Source: Synechocystis sp. PCC 6714 | GTDB lineage: Bacteria; Cyanobacteriota; Cyanobacteriia; Cyanobacteriales; Microcystaceae | Assembly (NCBI RefSeq): GCF_000478825.2 | Contig: NZ_CP007542.1 | Span: 620,001 to 684,000, forward strand | Length of the DNA: 64,000 nucleotides | Direction of reading: 5' to 3' | Part shown: one piece after another, positions 53,147 to 63,008 of the stretch | How the letters are laid out: each line of letters begins with the position of its first letter | Numbering within the stretch: the first letter of the stretch is position 1 | Notes under the pieces: generated by a model | What the model saw: only the letters and a program-made list of their open reading frames with translations | Database searches by the model: none | Told to the model about the DNA's origin: nothing | Program-made: the position numbers and the translations under genes

Positions 53147-54388
53147 ATGGCTGACTGGCAGGTAATTGAGGGCAATATCACCGCCCCCAAAGGGTTTAAA
53201 GCAGCGGGCATCACAGCAGGTCTAAAACCTTCCGGTTCCCCTGACTTAAGCCTAATTTACTCGGAAACCGAGGCTATCGCCGCCGGTGTATTTACCACCA
53301 GTCAAGTGCGGGCAGCCTGTGTGGATTATTGTCGCCAACGGTTACAGGCCAGGGCCAGCGCTAGGGCCATTTTGGTTAACTCTGGCCAAGCCAATGCGGG
53401 TACCGGCAAACAGGGCTGGGACGATGCGGTGGAGTCAGCCCAACTGCTAGCCCAAGGGTTAAACATTTCCCCCGAAAGTATTCTGCTCGCTTCCACTGGG
53501 GTAATTGGTCAGCGGATCAAAATGGAGCGGTTACGCCAGGGCATCTCCCCGTTGATTCAGTCCCTTTCCCCCACCGGCGGAGATAGTGCGGCCAGAGCGA
53601 TTATGACCACCGATCTAGTCCCCAAGGCGATCGCCCTAGAAACGGAAATTGACGGTCGCCCGGTGAGAATGGGGGGCATTGCCAAGGGTTCCGGCATGAT
53701 TCACCCCAACATGGCCACCATGCTGGCCTTTGTCACCTGTGATGCGGCGGTTTCCACTGCTCTTTGGCAACAAATGCTGAGCCGGGCCACCCAAAAAACC
53801 TTTAACCAAGTGACGGTGGATGGGGACACCAGCACCAATGACAGCCTATTTGCTTTGGCCAATGGGGAATCCCGCACCGCCGCCATTACGGAAATGGGCC
53901 CCAACGCCGAAAAGTTAGAAGCCATGCTCACCGCTGTTTGTCAACATTTGGCCAAGGCGATCGCCAGGGATGGGGAAGGGGCCACCTGTCTGATGGAAAT
54001 TCAGGTTACTGGGGCCCCCGATGACCAAGCCGCTAGGGCTGTGGCCAGAACCATTGCTGGTTCTTCCTTGGTTAAATCCGCTGTCTTTGGTCGGGATCCC
54101 AACTGGGGACGCATTGCGGGGGCAGCGGGCCGGGCTGGTGTTAAATTTGACCAAAATAATTTGCAAATTAAGCTGGGGGACTACATCCTCATGGACCAGG
54201 GACAACCCCTGGAATTTGATCGCCCTGGAGCCAGCAATTATCTTAAACGGGCGGCGGCCGGTGCTTATTTACAGGAAGACACGGTCTTAATTAAGGTTGA
54301 TCTGGGCACTGGTTCGGGCCAGGGTACTGCCTGGGGCTGTGATCTTAGCTACGATTATGTACGGATCAATGCGGATTACACGACCTGA
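53147..54388 (+). CDS. argJ: Bifunctional glutamate N-acetyltransferase / amino-acid acetyltransferase
   Basis: Arginine biosynthesis, recycling the acetyl group from N-acetylornithine to glutamate. The 413-residue precursor cuts itself at an Ala-Thr bond; the motif HPNMATMLAF is present, with Thr191 as nucleophile. Other family blocks are VFTTSQVRAACVDYCR, ILVNSGQANAGTG, FGRDPNWGRIAGA and the C-terminal LGTGSGQGTAWGCDLSYDYV. Length is normal. The ATG at 53147 fits the family. Confidence 0.95.
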   Translation: MADWQVIEGNITAPKGFKAAGITAGLKPSGSPDLSLIYSETEAIAAGVFTTSQVRAACVDYCRQRLQARASARAILVNSGQANAGTGKQGWDDAVESAQLLAQGLNISPESILLASTGVIGQRIKMERLRQGISPLIQSLSPTGGDSAARAIMTTDLVPKAIALETEIDGRPVRMGGIAKGSGMIHPNMATMLAFVTCDAAVSTALWQQMLSRATQKTFNQVTVDGDTSTNDSLFALANGESRTAAITEMGPNAEKLEAMLTAVCQHLAKAIARDGEGATCLMEIQVTGAPDDQAARAVARTIAGSSLVKSAVFGRDPNWGRIAGAAGRAGVKFDQNNLQIKLGDYILMDQGQPLEFDRPGASNYLKRAAAGAYLQEDTVLIKVDLGTGSGQGTAWGCDLSYDYVRINADYTT

Positions 54389-54451
54389 TCGGTTTTCTCC
54401 CTAGGGTAGGATCTAGTTCCATTGCCTCGCCCCGTTGTCAGACTAGTATCT

Positions 54452-55564
54452 ATGACCCGTTCCATTCCCCAAATTCGTGAGCAGTTGACCCAGATCGAAC
54501 ATCAAACAGAAATTCTGGGACATCATTTTGCTGCAACTTACCATCAGCATGCCCAGCGTCTAGGGGAAATTCTCCAACAGCAGGCCGTCTACGCGGTGTA
54601 TCAAATTTGCACCCAAATTTACCCCGATGCTTTTCTCCAGCTAGACTACAATCCTCGCCATAAATTTCAGACCCAACTCCAGAAGGCGATCGCCAACTTT
54701 TATGATCAACTGCTGGCAAACCTAGAAAAAGATGGTATTTTCCTCGACTCCTCCCGTCAGGAGCAAATTCTGGCGGAGCCGGAGAGTGTAGGGGATGAAG
54801 CGGAAGAATTGAGTCTGTTGGAGAGTGGGGAAAATGGATCGGAACAAGGGCCAGCCGAAGAAGATAATATTCCGGATTTAGAAGAGATTAAAGATTTTCT
54901 CAGCCAGGCTTTACAAAAAGAAGGCCTATCTTTAGAAATGCTCCTGCCTCAGGGATTTTCCGCCACGGACACTAACGTTCCTCCTGTAATTAAAACCCCG
55001 GAAGATTTGCATAACTGGCATCTAAAGGTGGAAAAAATACTGCACCGCAGTCTGGTGGTCCTGTCCATGAAAATTAATCGTTTACTCACCGCTGCCAAAA
55101 TTATCCCGCCCAATTTGCCCCTCCATATTCTGGAGATGGCCCTACAGTCTCAGGACGATCGGCTTGCCCCCAATCGGGAAAAAATGCCCCACGTAGTCAA
55201 TCTTTTAATTGAAAAAGCGCAAAGACCAGCCGCTGAAAGTGACAAAGAACAATCCAGTGAATCAACGGAAGAGACAACCGATGATAATGGGGACGAAGAA
55301 CTTTCCTCCGAAGCGATGGAGGAGTTGATTTCCCGCTCCAAACGAGGGCAAATTAGCCGCTTGACAGCCCTTAATTTACGGCTGAAGGATTTGGAATTTA
55401 GTGATGTTAATCTCGGCTTAATTCGCAAGCAAATCCTCACCTATTTGAAAGACTTAAATAAACTAGAGAAACAATATCGTCAACTGGAGCGGCAACAGGT
55501 GGTCGCAAAAGCCGAATTAGCCTGGCGTAGTACTTGGCAAAATCAAGATGGCACTGGGAGCTAA
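54452..55564 (+). CDS. Conserved cyanobacterial protein of unknown function
   Basis: About 370 residues, soluble and helical, with an acidic low-complexity middle (residues ~115-150, rich in Glu) and another at about 265-300 ([20 protein letters not shown]). The start [20 protein letters not shown] and the end [20 protein letters not shown] are predicted coiled coil. I do not recognise a domain. The start ATG at 54452 is preferred over a TTG at 54422. The last four bases overlap the stop of the convergent der gene. Confidence 0.78.
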   Translation: MTRSIPQIREQLTQIEHQTEILGHHFAATYHQHAQRLGEILQQQAVYAVYQICTQIYPDAFLQLDYNPRHKFQTQLQKAIANFYDQLLANLEKDGIFLDSSRQEQILAEPESVGDEAEELSLLESGENGSEQGPAEEDNIPDLEEIKDFLSQALQKEGLSLEMLLPQGFSATDTNVPPVIKTPEDLHNWHLKVEKILHRSLVVLSMKINRLLTAAKIIPPNLPLHILEMALQSQDDRLAPNREKMPHVVNLLIEKAQRPAAESDKEQSSESTEETTDDNGDEELSSEAMEELISRSKRGQISRLTALNLRLKDLEFSDVNLGLIRKQILTYLKDLNKLEKQYRQLERQQVVAKAELAWRSTWQNQDGTGS

Positions 55565-56919
55565 ACTTTGGTCGCTCGGTTACGGTTACCTTCCACTTCC
55601 CGCACCTTTTTACCCCGCCAAAATAGGCGAATGGGGGAACCGAAAAAACCCAATTGTTTACGGAACTGTTTTTCTATGTAACGGCGATAATTGTCGTTAA
55701 AGCGGTTCGGGTCGTTGACAAATAAGGCGATCGCCGGTGGCTGGGTGGAAACCTGGGTGCCGTAATAAATCTTGCCCTGCTTACCCTGACGGGTGGTAGG
55801 AGGAGAGTGCCAACCAACGGCTTCTTCCAGAACTTCATTGATTACAGCGGTGGTGACTCGACGGCGGTGTTCCTGGGCAGCAATATCCACACAATCAAGG
55901 ATTTTTTGCACCCGCAACCCGGTTTGGGCACTAACAAAAATCATCTCCGCCCAATCCATAAAGTAAAGCCGAGCCATTAACTGTTCCCGATGGTCATAAA
56001 TGGTATAGGAATCTTTTTCCACCGCATCCCATTTATTGATTACCAAAACCACCGCCCGGCCATCTTCAATAATGCGCCCCGCTAACTTCAAATCCTGTTC
56101 TGTCACTCCATCTAACACATCCAGCACAAATAGCACCACATCGGCCCGCCGAATAGCTTTGAAAGCTCGGTTAATACCAAAAAATTCGGCACCATAGTCC
56201 ACATTCTTTTTGCGCCGAATCCCCGCCGTGTCAATTAAGCGATATTTCTGCCCGTTGCGCTCCACCACCATATCAATGGCATCCCTGGTGGTACCGGAAA
56301 TGGGGCTGACAATGGCCCGCTGTTCTCCAGTCAAAGCATTAAGTAAACTGGACTTGCCCACATTGGGACGACCCACGATCGCCACTTTAATTTCGTCTTC
56401 GTCCACTTCTTCCTGGGTGGCGGGTAGATACTCCAACAAGGCATCCAGTAAATCCCCTGTGCCACTGCCATGGATAGCCGACATGGGATAGGGTTCCCCC
56501 AGTCCCAAATGCCAAAATTCCGCCGCCTGAATAGCACCCTGGTCGGGAGATTCACATTTATTAACCGCTAGAATAACGGGCACCGACTGTTGCCGGAGCC
56601 ACTGGGCAATTTCCTCATCGCTGGCGGTGGGGCCCTGCTGACCATCCACTACAAAAATGGCTGCTTTTGCCTCCGCGAGGGCTAAGTTAGCCTGCTCCCG
56701 AATTTCCGGTAAAAACTCACTATCGTCGTTAAACACTAGTCCACCGGTATCCACCACCTGAAAATCCCGATCCCGCCAAAAGGCTGGGCGATAGGTGCGA
56801 TCCCTGGTGATGCCAGGTTGATCGTGGACAATGGCCTGCTGGTTGCCCGCTAAACGGTTAACAAAGGTGGATTTACCCACATTAGGGCGGCCGATAATGG
56901 CAACGATGGGAAGAGACAT
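55561..56919 (-). CDS. der: Ribosome biogenesis GTPase Der (EngA)
   Basis: A 452-residue double GTPase required for maturation of the 50S ribosomal subunit. Two G domains are complete: first [14 protein letters not shown] with DTGG and NKCE, second [14 protein letters not shown] with DTAGIRR and NKWD, followed by the KH-like C-terminal domain ([40 protein letters not shown]). Length typical. The ATG at 56919 starts [19 protein letters not shown]. Confidence 0.96.
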   Translation of the reverse strand: MSLPIVAIIGRPNVGKSTFVNRLAGNQQAIVHDQPGITRDRTYRPAFWRDRDFQVVDTGGLVFNDDSEFLPEIREQANLALAEAKAAIFVVDGQQGPTASDEEIAQWLRQQSVPVILAVNKCESPDQGAIQAAEFWHLGLGEPYPMSAIHGSGTGDLLDALLEYLPATQEEVDEDEIKVAIVGRPNVGKSSLLNALTGEQRAIVSPISGTTRDAIDMVVERNGQKYRLIDTAGIRRKKNVDYGAEFFGINRAFKAIRRADVVLFVLDVLDGVTEQDLKLAGRIIEDGRAVVLVINKWDAVEKDSYTIYDHREQLMARLYFMDWAEMIFVSAQTGLRVQKILDCVDIAAQEHRRRVTTAVINEVLEEAVGWHSPPTTRQGKQGKIYYGTQVSTQPPAIALFVNDPNRFNDNYRRYIEKQFRKQLGFFGSPIRLFWRGKKVREVEGNRNRATKV

Positions 56920-57090
56920 AGAAAATGTTGAGGACGAAAAATTGACAATGGTGAAGAGAAAGCTAGGGCTGTGGCGAGATCGCCCTGGAAGAAGACATTT
57001 ATTTATGACTTAATCGAGATTAATGCTTGTTTTGATAAATGGGGATATTATGTCTTCTTATTGGTGTGAGTTTGAGTGGGGGACAATTGC

Positions 57091-59601
57091 ATGACTTTCA
57101 AAAAACCGGCTCAGGTGCTTGGTCTTCTTGGGGCATGGTTGGTGCTAGGTGCCTGGAGCAATGACACAGATCACCATGGTATCAGTTCTCCGTTGGCTTT
57201 GGCTGATATACCAGCCCCCAGCGGGCAATTTTCTCCCTCGACCAGTAATGGAAGTCATCATAATTTAACCGCCACCATCCCCTCAGAAACCCTAATCAGT
57301 CAACGCTCCCGTAGTTCTGGCGATCGTTCGACTTTGATTATTGAGGGAGAAGAGGACAATTTTGCCGTTCTCCAAGCTGTTACCCTCACCGTTGACAATG
57401 TCATTTTGCATATTAATGGTCAACAAACTGCCGCCCAACTTACCCTAGACCCTCGTACCAATCGCCTCGCCCTAGTGATGGAAGGGGTAAAACTAGCCGA
57501 TTCCATTCCCATTAATCAAGATAATGCCGGCCCGGATGGCACCCTACTGAAACGTCGCCTCAGAATTAAACAATTGGACCGGGGAGTAGTAGAAATCAGC
57601 CTCAATGCCCAGGAACAGGGTTGGGCCGTCCGTGCCCATAGCCAAGGTTTACTCCTCTCCCCCACGGCGATCGCCAACACCGCAGAAACAGCAGTAATTA
57701 CAGAGGAAGTCAGTCAAGGGAAATTATCTGCTGAAGAAGTTTTAATGCTTTCTCAAGCAACCGCAACCCATGAAGAACAGGTAGAAGAAAACCTAGAAAT
57801 AAAGGCAACCCAGTCACCGCCACAGGTTATTACGGGACAGTCTTCCTCGGTTAATCAAACTAACGAACTTGACATTATCACTGGCCCCCTTGACCCTGCC
57901 ATCCCTGCCACAGAAACTAGTATTGAAACAGTGGAAATAAGCGCAGAAAACAATGGCCGTGGAGATACAGCAGAAATAAAACAGACACAGGAAACAGAAG
58001 CAACGGAATCTGAAACCGCGGAAACCGATGTCATTGACACCGCCCAATTTATCCCGGCAGAAATTGCAGATAATCCCCCAGAAGAACAAACCAAGATTAC
58101 CACTCCCCTATTGCGTCAGCCTTTGCGGCTATTGAATCTACCCACCGCTAACCAACTTTTGCAGGGAGAGGTGCTAGGTACGTTCGGCCAAACCCAAACC
58201 TTTGGTGGGCCAGGGACGGGCAATCAAACCTATTTTATTTATGCGGACTGGGGGCTAACCAATGACCTACAAGTGGGCTGGTCTTTCATGTACAACGACG
58301 ACCCGACCTACAATGCTGTCAATGGCTCTTTTATCGAACAGCTATATCAGTCAACTGGACCTAACCTAAAATACAACATCTACAGCGATGAAAATTGGGG
58401 AATCAGCGTCCTAGGTTCCATTGAACAATTCCAAATTTACAGTGGTCCTGGGCTATTCAATAATGCCAATTCCCCCACCTTGAGTAGAACCGTTGCGGGA
58501 ACTGTACAAGTCCCCATTTCTTATAACTTGAGTGAACAGTTTCAAGTTACTTTTACACCGGCAGTTAATATTTTTTCTGACAGTCTCAATAGTATTCCTT
58601 TTTATGGCACTGTCTTTAGCGTAGGAGTGGGGGCAAATTGGCGTGTTTCCGACCAACTTTCCCTCTTTGGTAATACGATAGTCCCATTGTCTGGGGGGAA
58701 TTCTATCAACACATCTAGGGAAATATCCAAAACTCCCATTTGGTCTTTCGGCGCTAACTATGCCTTTAGCAAAGCAGTGGGTTTTGAATTAAGTTTGACT
58801 AACTCTTTTGGTGGTACTCCTGCCACTGGAGTTTTAACTCTACCCACCGCCGCTAACGAAATTTTGTTGGGAGCCCAATTCAAAATCGCTCCCTTGGCCA
58901 AGGAAATTTACCATATTGACTACACGGATCGACAGAAAAGATTGCTGTTTGATTGGTTTACTCTAACAACTCCCTACGTTTTTCCCACCGATGACTTCGG
59001 TGTCCGCTTTACGGCGGATACAGGGGGAAGTATTGGTGGAGGAATTTTCTACAGTGTGTTGCAAAACTTTCAGATGGAGCTCCTTCTTTCCTATATCGGA
59101 GGTTTTGACACCCAATCGGTCATAGACTCGTCCCAGGGAACAGCCACTCAGTGGCGCCTGGGGGGCAAACTTTTATTTTTAAACCAGGCCGACGGGGACC
59201 CTCTTTCAATCAGTGGCCGTTTAACGGGGGGGCGTGACATCAGTGAAGAAGAACAAGGATATTTTATGCTCGAATTTCCTTTTATGTATGAAGTCAATAA
59301 CCAATTAGCCCTACTATTTTCCCCTAAGGCGGCCATAACCGGTGGCAAAACTCCAGTGGGATTAGGATTAGGAGCCAACTATCAGATATCCCCTGCCATA
59401 CAACTCATTGCTGAAATTACCCCTATTGTTACCGGAGAAAGACTAGTTTGGTCAGCAGGTTTAAGACTATTTCCCCTAGAAAACCTAGCCCTTGATTTAA
59501 TGGGTACCAATGCCACCAGTCAGCTTGATTTAGGAGAGCTGATTGCCGAGCCTGGCACGCGCTTTTCGGCTGGCATACAGTGGCGCTTTGGACAAAACTA
59601 A
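57091..59601 (+). CDS. Outer-membrane beta-barrel protein with an N-terminal exported domain
   Basis: About 836 residues. A signal peptide (QVLGLLGAWLVLGAW, possibly a lipoprotein-free cleavage near LALA) is followed by a beta-rich domain (TLIIEGEEDNFAVLQAVTLT, LDPRTNRLALVMEGVKL), a Thr/Glu-rich low-complexity linker (about 215-330) and a C-terminal barrel of some 450 residues made of alternating strands (NQTYFIYADWGLTNDLQVGW, LFGNTIVPLSGGNSIN, NYQISPAIQLIAEITPIVTG). The sequence ends in RFSAGIQWRFGQN with aromatic residues close to the end, as BAM-inserted proteins do. I do not know its function; a transport or assembly role in the outer membrane is likely. A GTG 15 bases upstream is an alternative start. 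Confidence 0.75.
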   Translation: MTFKKPAQVLGLLGAWLVLGAWSNDTDHHGISSPLALADIPAPSGQFSPSTSNGSHHNLTATIPSETLISQRSRSSGDRSTLIIEGEEDNFAVLQAVTLTVDNVILHINGQQTAAQLTLDPRTNRLALVMEGVKLADSIPINQDNAGPDGTLLKRRLRIKQLDRGVVEISLNAQEQGWAVRAHSQGLLLSPTAIANTAETAVITEEVSQGKLSAEEVLMLSQATATHEEQVEENLEIKATQSPPQVITGQSSSVNQTNELDIITGPLDPAIPATETSIETVEISAENNGRGDTAEIKQTQETEATESETAETDVIDTAQFIPAEIADNPPEEQTKITTPLLRQPLRLLNLPTANQLLQGEVLGTFGQTQTFGGPGTGNQTYFIYADWGLTNDLQVGWSFMYNDDPTYNAVNGSFIEQLYQSTGPNLKYNIYSDENWGISVLGSIEQFQIYSGPGLFNNANSPTLSRTVAGTVQVPISYNLSEQFQVTFTPAVNIFSDSLNSIPFYGTVFSVGVGANWRVSDQLSLFGNTIVPLSGGNSINTSREISKTPIWSFGANYAFSKAVGFELSLTNSFGGTPATGVLTLPTAANEILLGAQFKIAPLAKEIYHIDYTDRQKRLLFDWFTLTTPYVFPTDDFGVRFTADTGGSIGGGIFYSVLQNFQMELLLSYIGGFDTQSVIDSSQGTATQWRLGGKLLFLNQADGDPLSISGRLTGGRDISEEEQGYFMLEFPFMYEVNNQLALLFSPKAAITGGKTPVGLGLGANYQISPAIQLIAEITPIVTGERLVWSAGLRLFPLENLALDLMGTNATSQLDLGELIAEPGTRFSAGIQWRFGQN

Positions 59602-59621
59602 AACCCTAGTAAATAGTCAAG

Positions 59622-59652
59622 CAAAAAGCACCCCCCAATGATAGGAGAGTGC
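59622..59652 (-). terminator. Terminator of psbA
   Basis: On the minus strand GCACTCTCC pairs with GGGGGGTGC around a seven-base loop, followed by TTTTTG. It lies 37 bases after the psbA stop. Confidence 0.75.
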
Positions 59653-59689
59653 CATTTGCAGATTATTCAGTTGATGTTACATCAAGGAA

Positions 59690-60772
59690 TTAACCGTTGA
59701 TAGCAGGAGCGGTCAAAGCCACAGGAGCTTGCTCCCCAGACGCTAAGTCAAGGGGGAAGTTGTGGGCATTGCGTTCGTGCATTACTTCAAAACCGATGTT
59801 GGCGCGGTTCAACACATCAGCCCAGGTGCCGATTACACGACCTTGGCTATCCAAGATGGACTGGTTGAAGTTGAATCCGTTCAGGTTGAACGCCATGGTG
59901 CTTACGCCCATCGCAGTGAACCAGATGCCGATTACAGGCCAAGCACCCAAGAAGAAGTGCAAGGAGCGGCTGTTGTTGAAAGAAGCATATTGGAAGATCA
60001 ACCGACCAAAGTAGCCGTGGGCAGCAACGATGTTGTAGGTTTCTTCTTCTTGACCGAATTTGTAACCGTAGTTCTGGGATTCAACTTCAGTGGTTTCACG
60101 AACCAAGGAGGAGGTCACCAAGGAACCATGCATGGCAGAGAACAAGCTACCACCGAATACACCAGCCACACCTAACATGTGGAAGGGGTGCATCAGGATG
60201 TTGTGCTCAGCTTGGAACACGATCATGAAGTTGAAGGTACCGGAAATACCCAAGGGCATACCATCAGAGAAGGAGCCCTGACCGATGGGGTAAATCAAGA
60301 AGACAGCGGTAGCAGCGGATACGGGGGCAGAGTAAGCCACACAAATCCAAGGACGCATACCTAAGCGGTAGGACAGTTCCCACTGACGACCCATGTAGCA
60401 GAAAATGCCGATGAGGAAGTGGAATACTACCAACTGGTAAGGACCACCGTTGTACAACCACTCATCTAAGGAAGCGGCTTCCCAGATGGGGTAGAAGTGC
60501 AAACCGATAGCGTTGGAAGAAGGTACAACAGCACCAGAAATGATGTTGTTACCGTAGAGTAAAGAACCAGCAACGGGCTCACGGATTCCGTCGATGTCAA
60601 CGGGGGGAGCAGCGATGAAGGCGATGATGAAGCAGGTGGTCGCAGTTAAGAGGGTGGGGATCATCAAGGTACCGAACCAACCGACATAAATCCGGTTGTT
60701 GGTAGAGGTGACCCACTGACAAAACTGTTCCCACAAGGAAGCGCTTTCGCGCTGTTGGAGAGTCGTAGTCAT
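59690..60772 (-). CDS. psbA: Photosystem II D1 protein
   Basis: A 360-residue thylakoid protein that binds P680, pheophytin, QB and manganese. It has the five-helix D1 sequence, Tyr161 and His190 context ([20 protein letters not shown]), Ser264 in [10 protein letters not shown] and the C-terminal [19 protein letters not shown], removed by CtpA after Ala344. Residue 130 is Gln ([13 protein letters not shown]), the form typical of low-light D1 in multi-copy species and standard for Synechocystis. Only one copy is in this window; Synechocystis has three. Which one this is (psbA2- or psbA3-like) cannot be decided here. No neighbour belongs to photosystem II. Confidence 0.97.
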   Translation of the reverse strand: MTTTLQQRESASLWEQFCQWVTSTNNRIYVGWFGTLMIPTLLTATTCFIIAFIAAPPVDIDGIREPVAGSLLYGNNIISGAVVPSSNAIGLHFYPIWEAASLDEWLYNGGPYQLVVFHFLIGIFCYMGRQWELSYRLGMRPWICVAYSAPVSAATAVFLIYPIGQGSFSDGMPLGISGTFNFMIVFQAEHNILMHPFHMLGVAGVFGGSLFSAMHGSLVTSSLVRETTEVESQNYGYKFGQEEETYNIVAAHGYFGRLIFQYASFNNSRSLHFFLGAWPVIGIWFTAMGVSTMAFNLNGFNFNQSILDSQGRVIGTWADVLNRANIGFEVMHERNAHNFPLDLASGEQAPVALTAPAING

Positions 60773-60870
60773 TTGGTTATGATTCCTTATGTATTTGTCA
60801 AGGTTCAGATTAGAACTGACTGTTAACAGTCTACAGAGTTAATGAGAGCTTTGTAAAGCTTTGTAACAGC
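60773..60870 (-). promoter_or_regulatory. psbA promoter and AU-rich 5' leader
   Basis: On the minus strand, a -35 TTTACA (60857-60852) and a -10 TAGACT (60833-60828) are 18 bases apart. The -35 element overlaps a direct repeat of GCTTTGTAA on the plus strand (60848-60856 and 60858-60866). The leader of about 50 bases holds AAGGAAT (ribosome site, 60788-60782) inside an AU-rich stretch, as in psbA2/psbA3 leaders where an RNase E site lies. The arrangement suits strong, light-controlled expression. Confidence 0.75.
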
Positions 60871-61174
60871 AAGTTAACATACGCAGTACTTATCTTTTCC
60901 ATAAGTTCTGCTTTTATTGTGTTTTGTTGTTTTGTTGTTTTGTCGGGGAAGACTAGAAAAAATTCCTTGGGGTGGGCGTTGAATTTTTCCCGGATAGGGC
61001 TCGGTTTTTGACGAAGAAGGCGGCAATTGAGGAGGGGATATTTTTGGTAGAGACGTTTTGCCCCTGGGAGAACAGATTCCCCTTGCCATGGGCGACGACA
61101 GGCCCTTACTACTTCAATTTCAAAACTGTATTCTGTGACGGGAAAGCCATCGTCAGAAAAAATCAATACTTTAG
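60871..61174. other. Intergenic stretch between psbA and glpD
   Basis: About 300 bases with no gene I can support. It contains a low-complexity run of (TTGTT)n-like sequence at 60917-60942. An open frame of 123 codons on the minus strand covers it but extends into the psbA promoter and overlaps the glpD end; I do not accept it. Confidence 0.4.
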
Positions 61175-62836
61175 TCAGTTTAAGCAATAGTCGGGGATGC
61201 AATTTTGTTCCATGTATTTATGATACTCTTGAATTTGTTCGTTACATTGCTCCTGGGTCCAGCCACAGTGGTCCATTAACGTTTGGCAAATACCGGCTAG
61301 AGTGCTGAAGCCGTAATCATTGGTCACCATGGCGATCGCCGTGCGTCGTCGGCAAATATCCACCAGGGTGTGGGCCATTTCTGTGCGTATTGAAAAAACG
61401 ATCTGCGCTTTGATATCCGGTAGGGAAGGGAGAATAGATTCCCCTAACTCCGGTGCTTCATGCACTAAAGCTAAAACTTCCCCCGCCCTGGCTCCGTATA
61501 AGCAAAATAAATGTTGGATGGAATGGCGTTCCAGATGATCGCCGTATTTATCCATAGCAGTTTCCAAAGTAAGGGGATAGGCCTCTGCCCCCGGTAAAGG
61601 TTCAGTTAAAGTTTTACAGGGGGGAACGGTGCGCCCCAGTTTTTGGCAAACCCGGTCAACCATTTCCTGGCCCACCTGACGATAGGTCGTTAACTTACCG
61701 CCAATCAAAGAGATTAGATTCTCAACCCCATCAGGGCTGTGGTCGTACAAAATATGGTTACGGGTAATACTGCCCGCTTTTTTACCGTCGCTGTAGGGCA
61801 GAGGCCGCACCCCGGAATAGGTAAAGCGCACGTCTTCCCTGGTTAACTGGGCCGCCGGCATAACCCGATTAGTTTCCGCAATTAGATAATCAATTTCGTC
61901 GTCACTAGCTTTGACCGAATCGAGTGAGCCTTCATACCGATGGTCGGTAGTACCAATTAAATATTTACCTAACCAAGGAATAATAAAGTAGGGTCTTTTA
62001 TCGACAAAAGCTTCCACATACAGTGCCGAAGTTGGTGCCCCCGGAAAGGGATCGACAATAATATGGCTTCCCTTAGTGCCACCAATTTTTCGTCCGTTAA
62101 CGATACTAACGGGATTTCCCCCCTGCTGAGCTAGACCACAAACCCGGTCCACCCAGGGCCCAGCGGTGTTAATGACGATCGCCTGGGAACTATTAACGAT
62201 AAATTTTTCTCCAGTCAGTTGATCTTGGCAATGGATGGCTGTGATCAAGTTATTGTCTTCTTTCTCCAAACCCTTCACCGCCACATAATTGAGCATGGTC
62301 GCCCCAGCCGTTTGGGCCGATAGGGCCACTTCTAAAGCTAGGCGCTCCGCATATTCCACCTGGCCATCAAAATATTGGGCTCCTCCCTTTAAGCCTTTTT
62401 TCTCCGCCGCTCGAAATAATTGCCGAAACTGTTGGGGCCTTAACATGCGATGGGAAGGCAAAGTTTTATCAAAACTGAGAATGTCGTAAAGAATCATGCC
62501 CGCTTGAATTTCCCAATAGGTTCGGCTCGACCAGTCATAAATGGGGATAGTTAATTGCAAAGGTTGCACCAAATGAGGGGCGCTGTGGAGCAAGACTTCC
62601 CGTTCCCGCAGAGATTCCCGCACCAGATTAAATTCAAAATATTCCAGATAGCGCAGGCCGCCATGGATTAAGCGGGTGGACCAACTGCTGGTGCCACTCG
62701 CAAAATCATCCTTTTCAATCAGCAGGGTTTTTAGTCCCCTTAGGGCCCCATCCCGGGCCGTGCCAACCCCATTAATGCCTCCCCCAATCACAATTAGGTC
62801 ATAGGCCGTATTTTGGATCTCTGGGAAATTACGCAT
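61175..62836 (-). CDS. glpD: FAD-dependent glycerol-3-phosphate dehydrogenase
   Basis: A 553-residue flavoprotein oxidising glycerol 3-phosphate to dihydroxyacetone phosphate, with electrons going to the membrane quinone pool. The FAD motif DLIVIGGGINGVGTARDGAL, the DDFASGTSSWSTRLIHGGLRY block and VFTYSGVRPLPYSDG-type segment (RFTYSGVRPLPYSDGKKAG) are complete; the C-terminal DAO_C domain follows. It stands downstream of ggpS, which makes the precursor of glucosylglycerol from glycerol 3-phosphate, so it can set the substrate supply. A strong terminator between the genes suggests separate transcription. Confidence 0.94.
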   Translation of the reverse strand: MRNFPEIQNTAYDLIVIGGGINGVGTARDGALRGLKTLLIEKDDFASGTSSWSTRLIHGGLRYLEYFEFNLVRESLREREVLLHSAPHLVQPLQLTIPIYDWSSRTYWEIQAGMILYDILSFDKTLPSHRMLRPQQFRQLFRAAEKKGLKGGAQYFDGQVEYAERLALEVALSAQTAGATMLNYVAVKGLEKEDNNLITAIHCQDQLTGEKFIVNSSQAIVINTAGPWVDRVCGLAQQGGNPVSIVNGRKIGGTKGSHIIVDPFPGAPTSALYVEAFVDKRPYFIIPWLGKYLIGTTDHRYEGSLDSVKASDDEIDYLIAETNRVMPAAQLTREDVRFTYSGVRPLPYSDGKKAGSITRNHILYDHSPDGVENLISLIGGKLTTYRQVGQEMVDRVCQKLGRTVPPCKTLTEPLPGAEAYPLTLETAMDKYGDHLERHSIQHLFCLYGARAGEVLALVHEAPELGESILPSLPDIKAQIVFSIRTEMAHTLVDICRRRTAIAMVTNDYGFSTLAGICQTLMDHCGWTQEQCNEQIQEYHKYMEQNCIPDYCLN

Positions 62837-62895
62837 GGTGGGTAATGCTCCAATGGCGAATAAATTAGGTTGGGGGTTGAGGAAAAATAGCTGTG

Positions 62896-62938
62896 AAAAA
62901 GTCCCCTAAACTTTAACTCTGAGTGATTTTTTAGGGGG
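62896..62938 (-). terminator. Terminator of ggpS
   Basis: On the minus strand CCCCTAAA pairs with TTTAGGGG around a 19-base loop and is followed by ACTTTTT. It lies between ggpS and glpD, 70 bases after the ggpS stop, so glpD needs its own promoter in the next 60 bases. Confidence 0.65.
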
Positions 62939-62968
62939 ATAGGAATAGGTTTGCAAAGCCCCCTTGAA

Positions 62969-62991
62969 CTCCCCACTATGGGGAGAATTTT
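62969..62991 (+). terminator. Perfect hairpin with T-run, plus-strand orientation
   Basis: CTCCCCACTATGGGGAG is a six-pair palindrome followed on the plus strand by AATTTTTT. No plus-strand gene ends here, so it might stop antisense transcription running toward ggpS; on the minus strand it lies shortly after the ggpS stop and may stabilise the mRNA end. Confidence 0.45.
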
Positions 62992-63008
62992 TTCAGATTG
63001 ATATTTAT

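Noticed and set aside
60831-61202. 123-codon minus-strand open frame between glpD and psbA
   Set aside because: It overlaps the end of glpD by 28 bases and runs through the psbA promoter; its last third is low complexity (repeats of ACAAA). No family resemblance.
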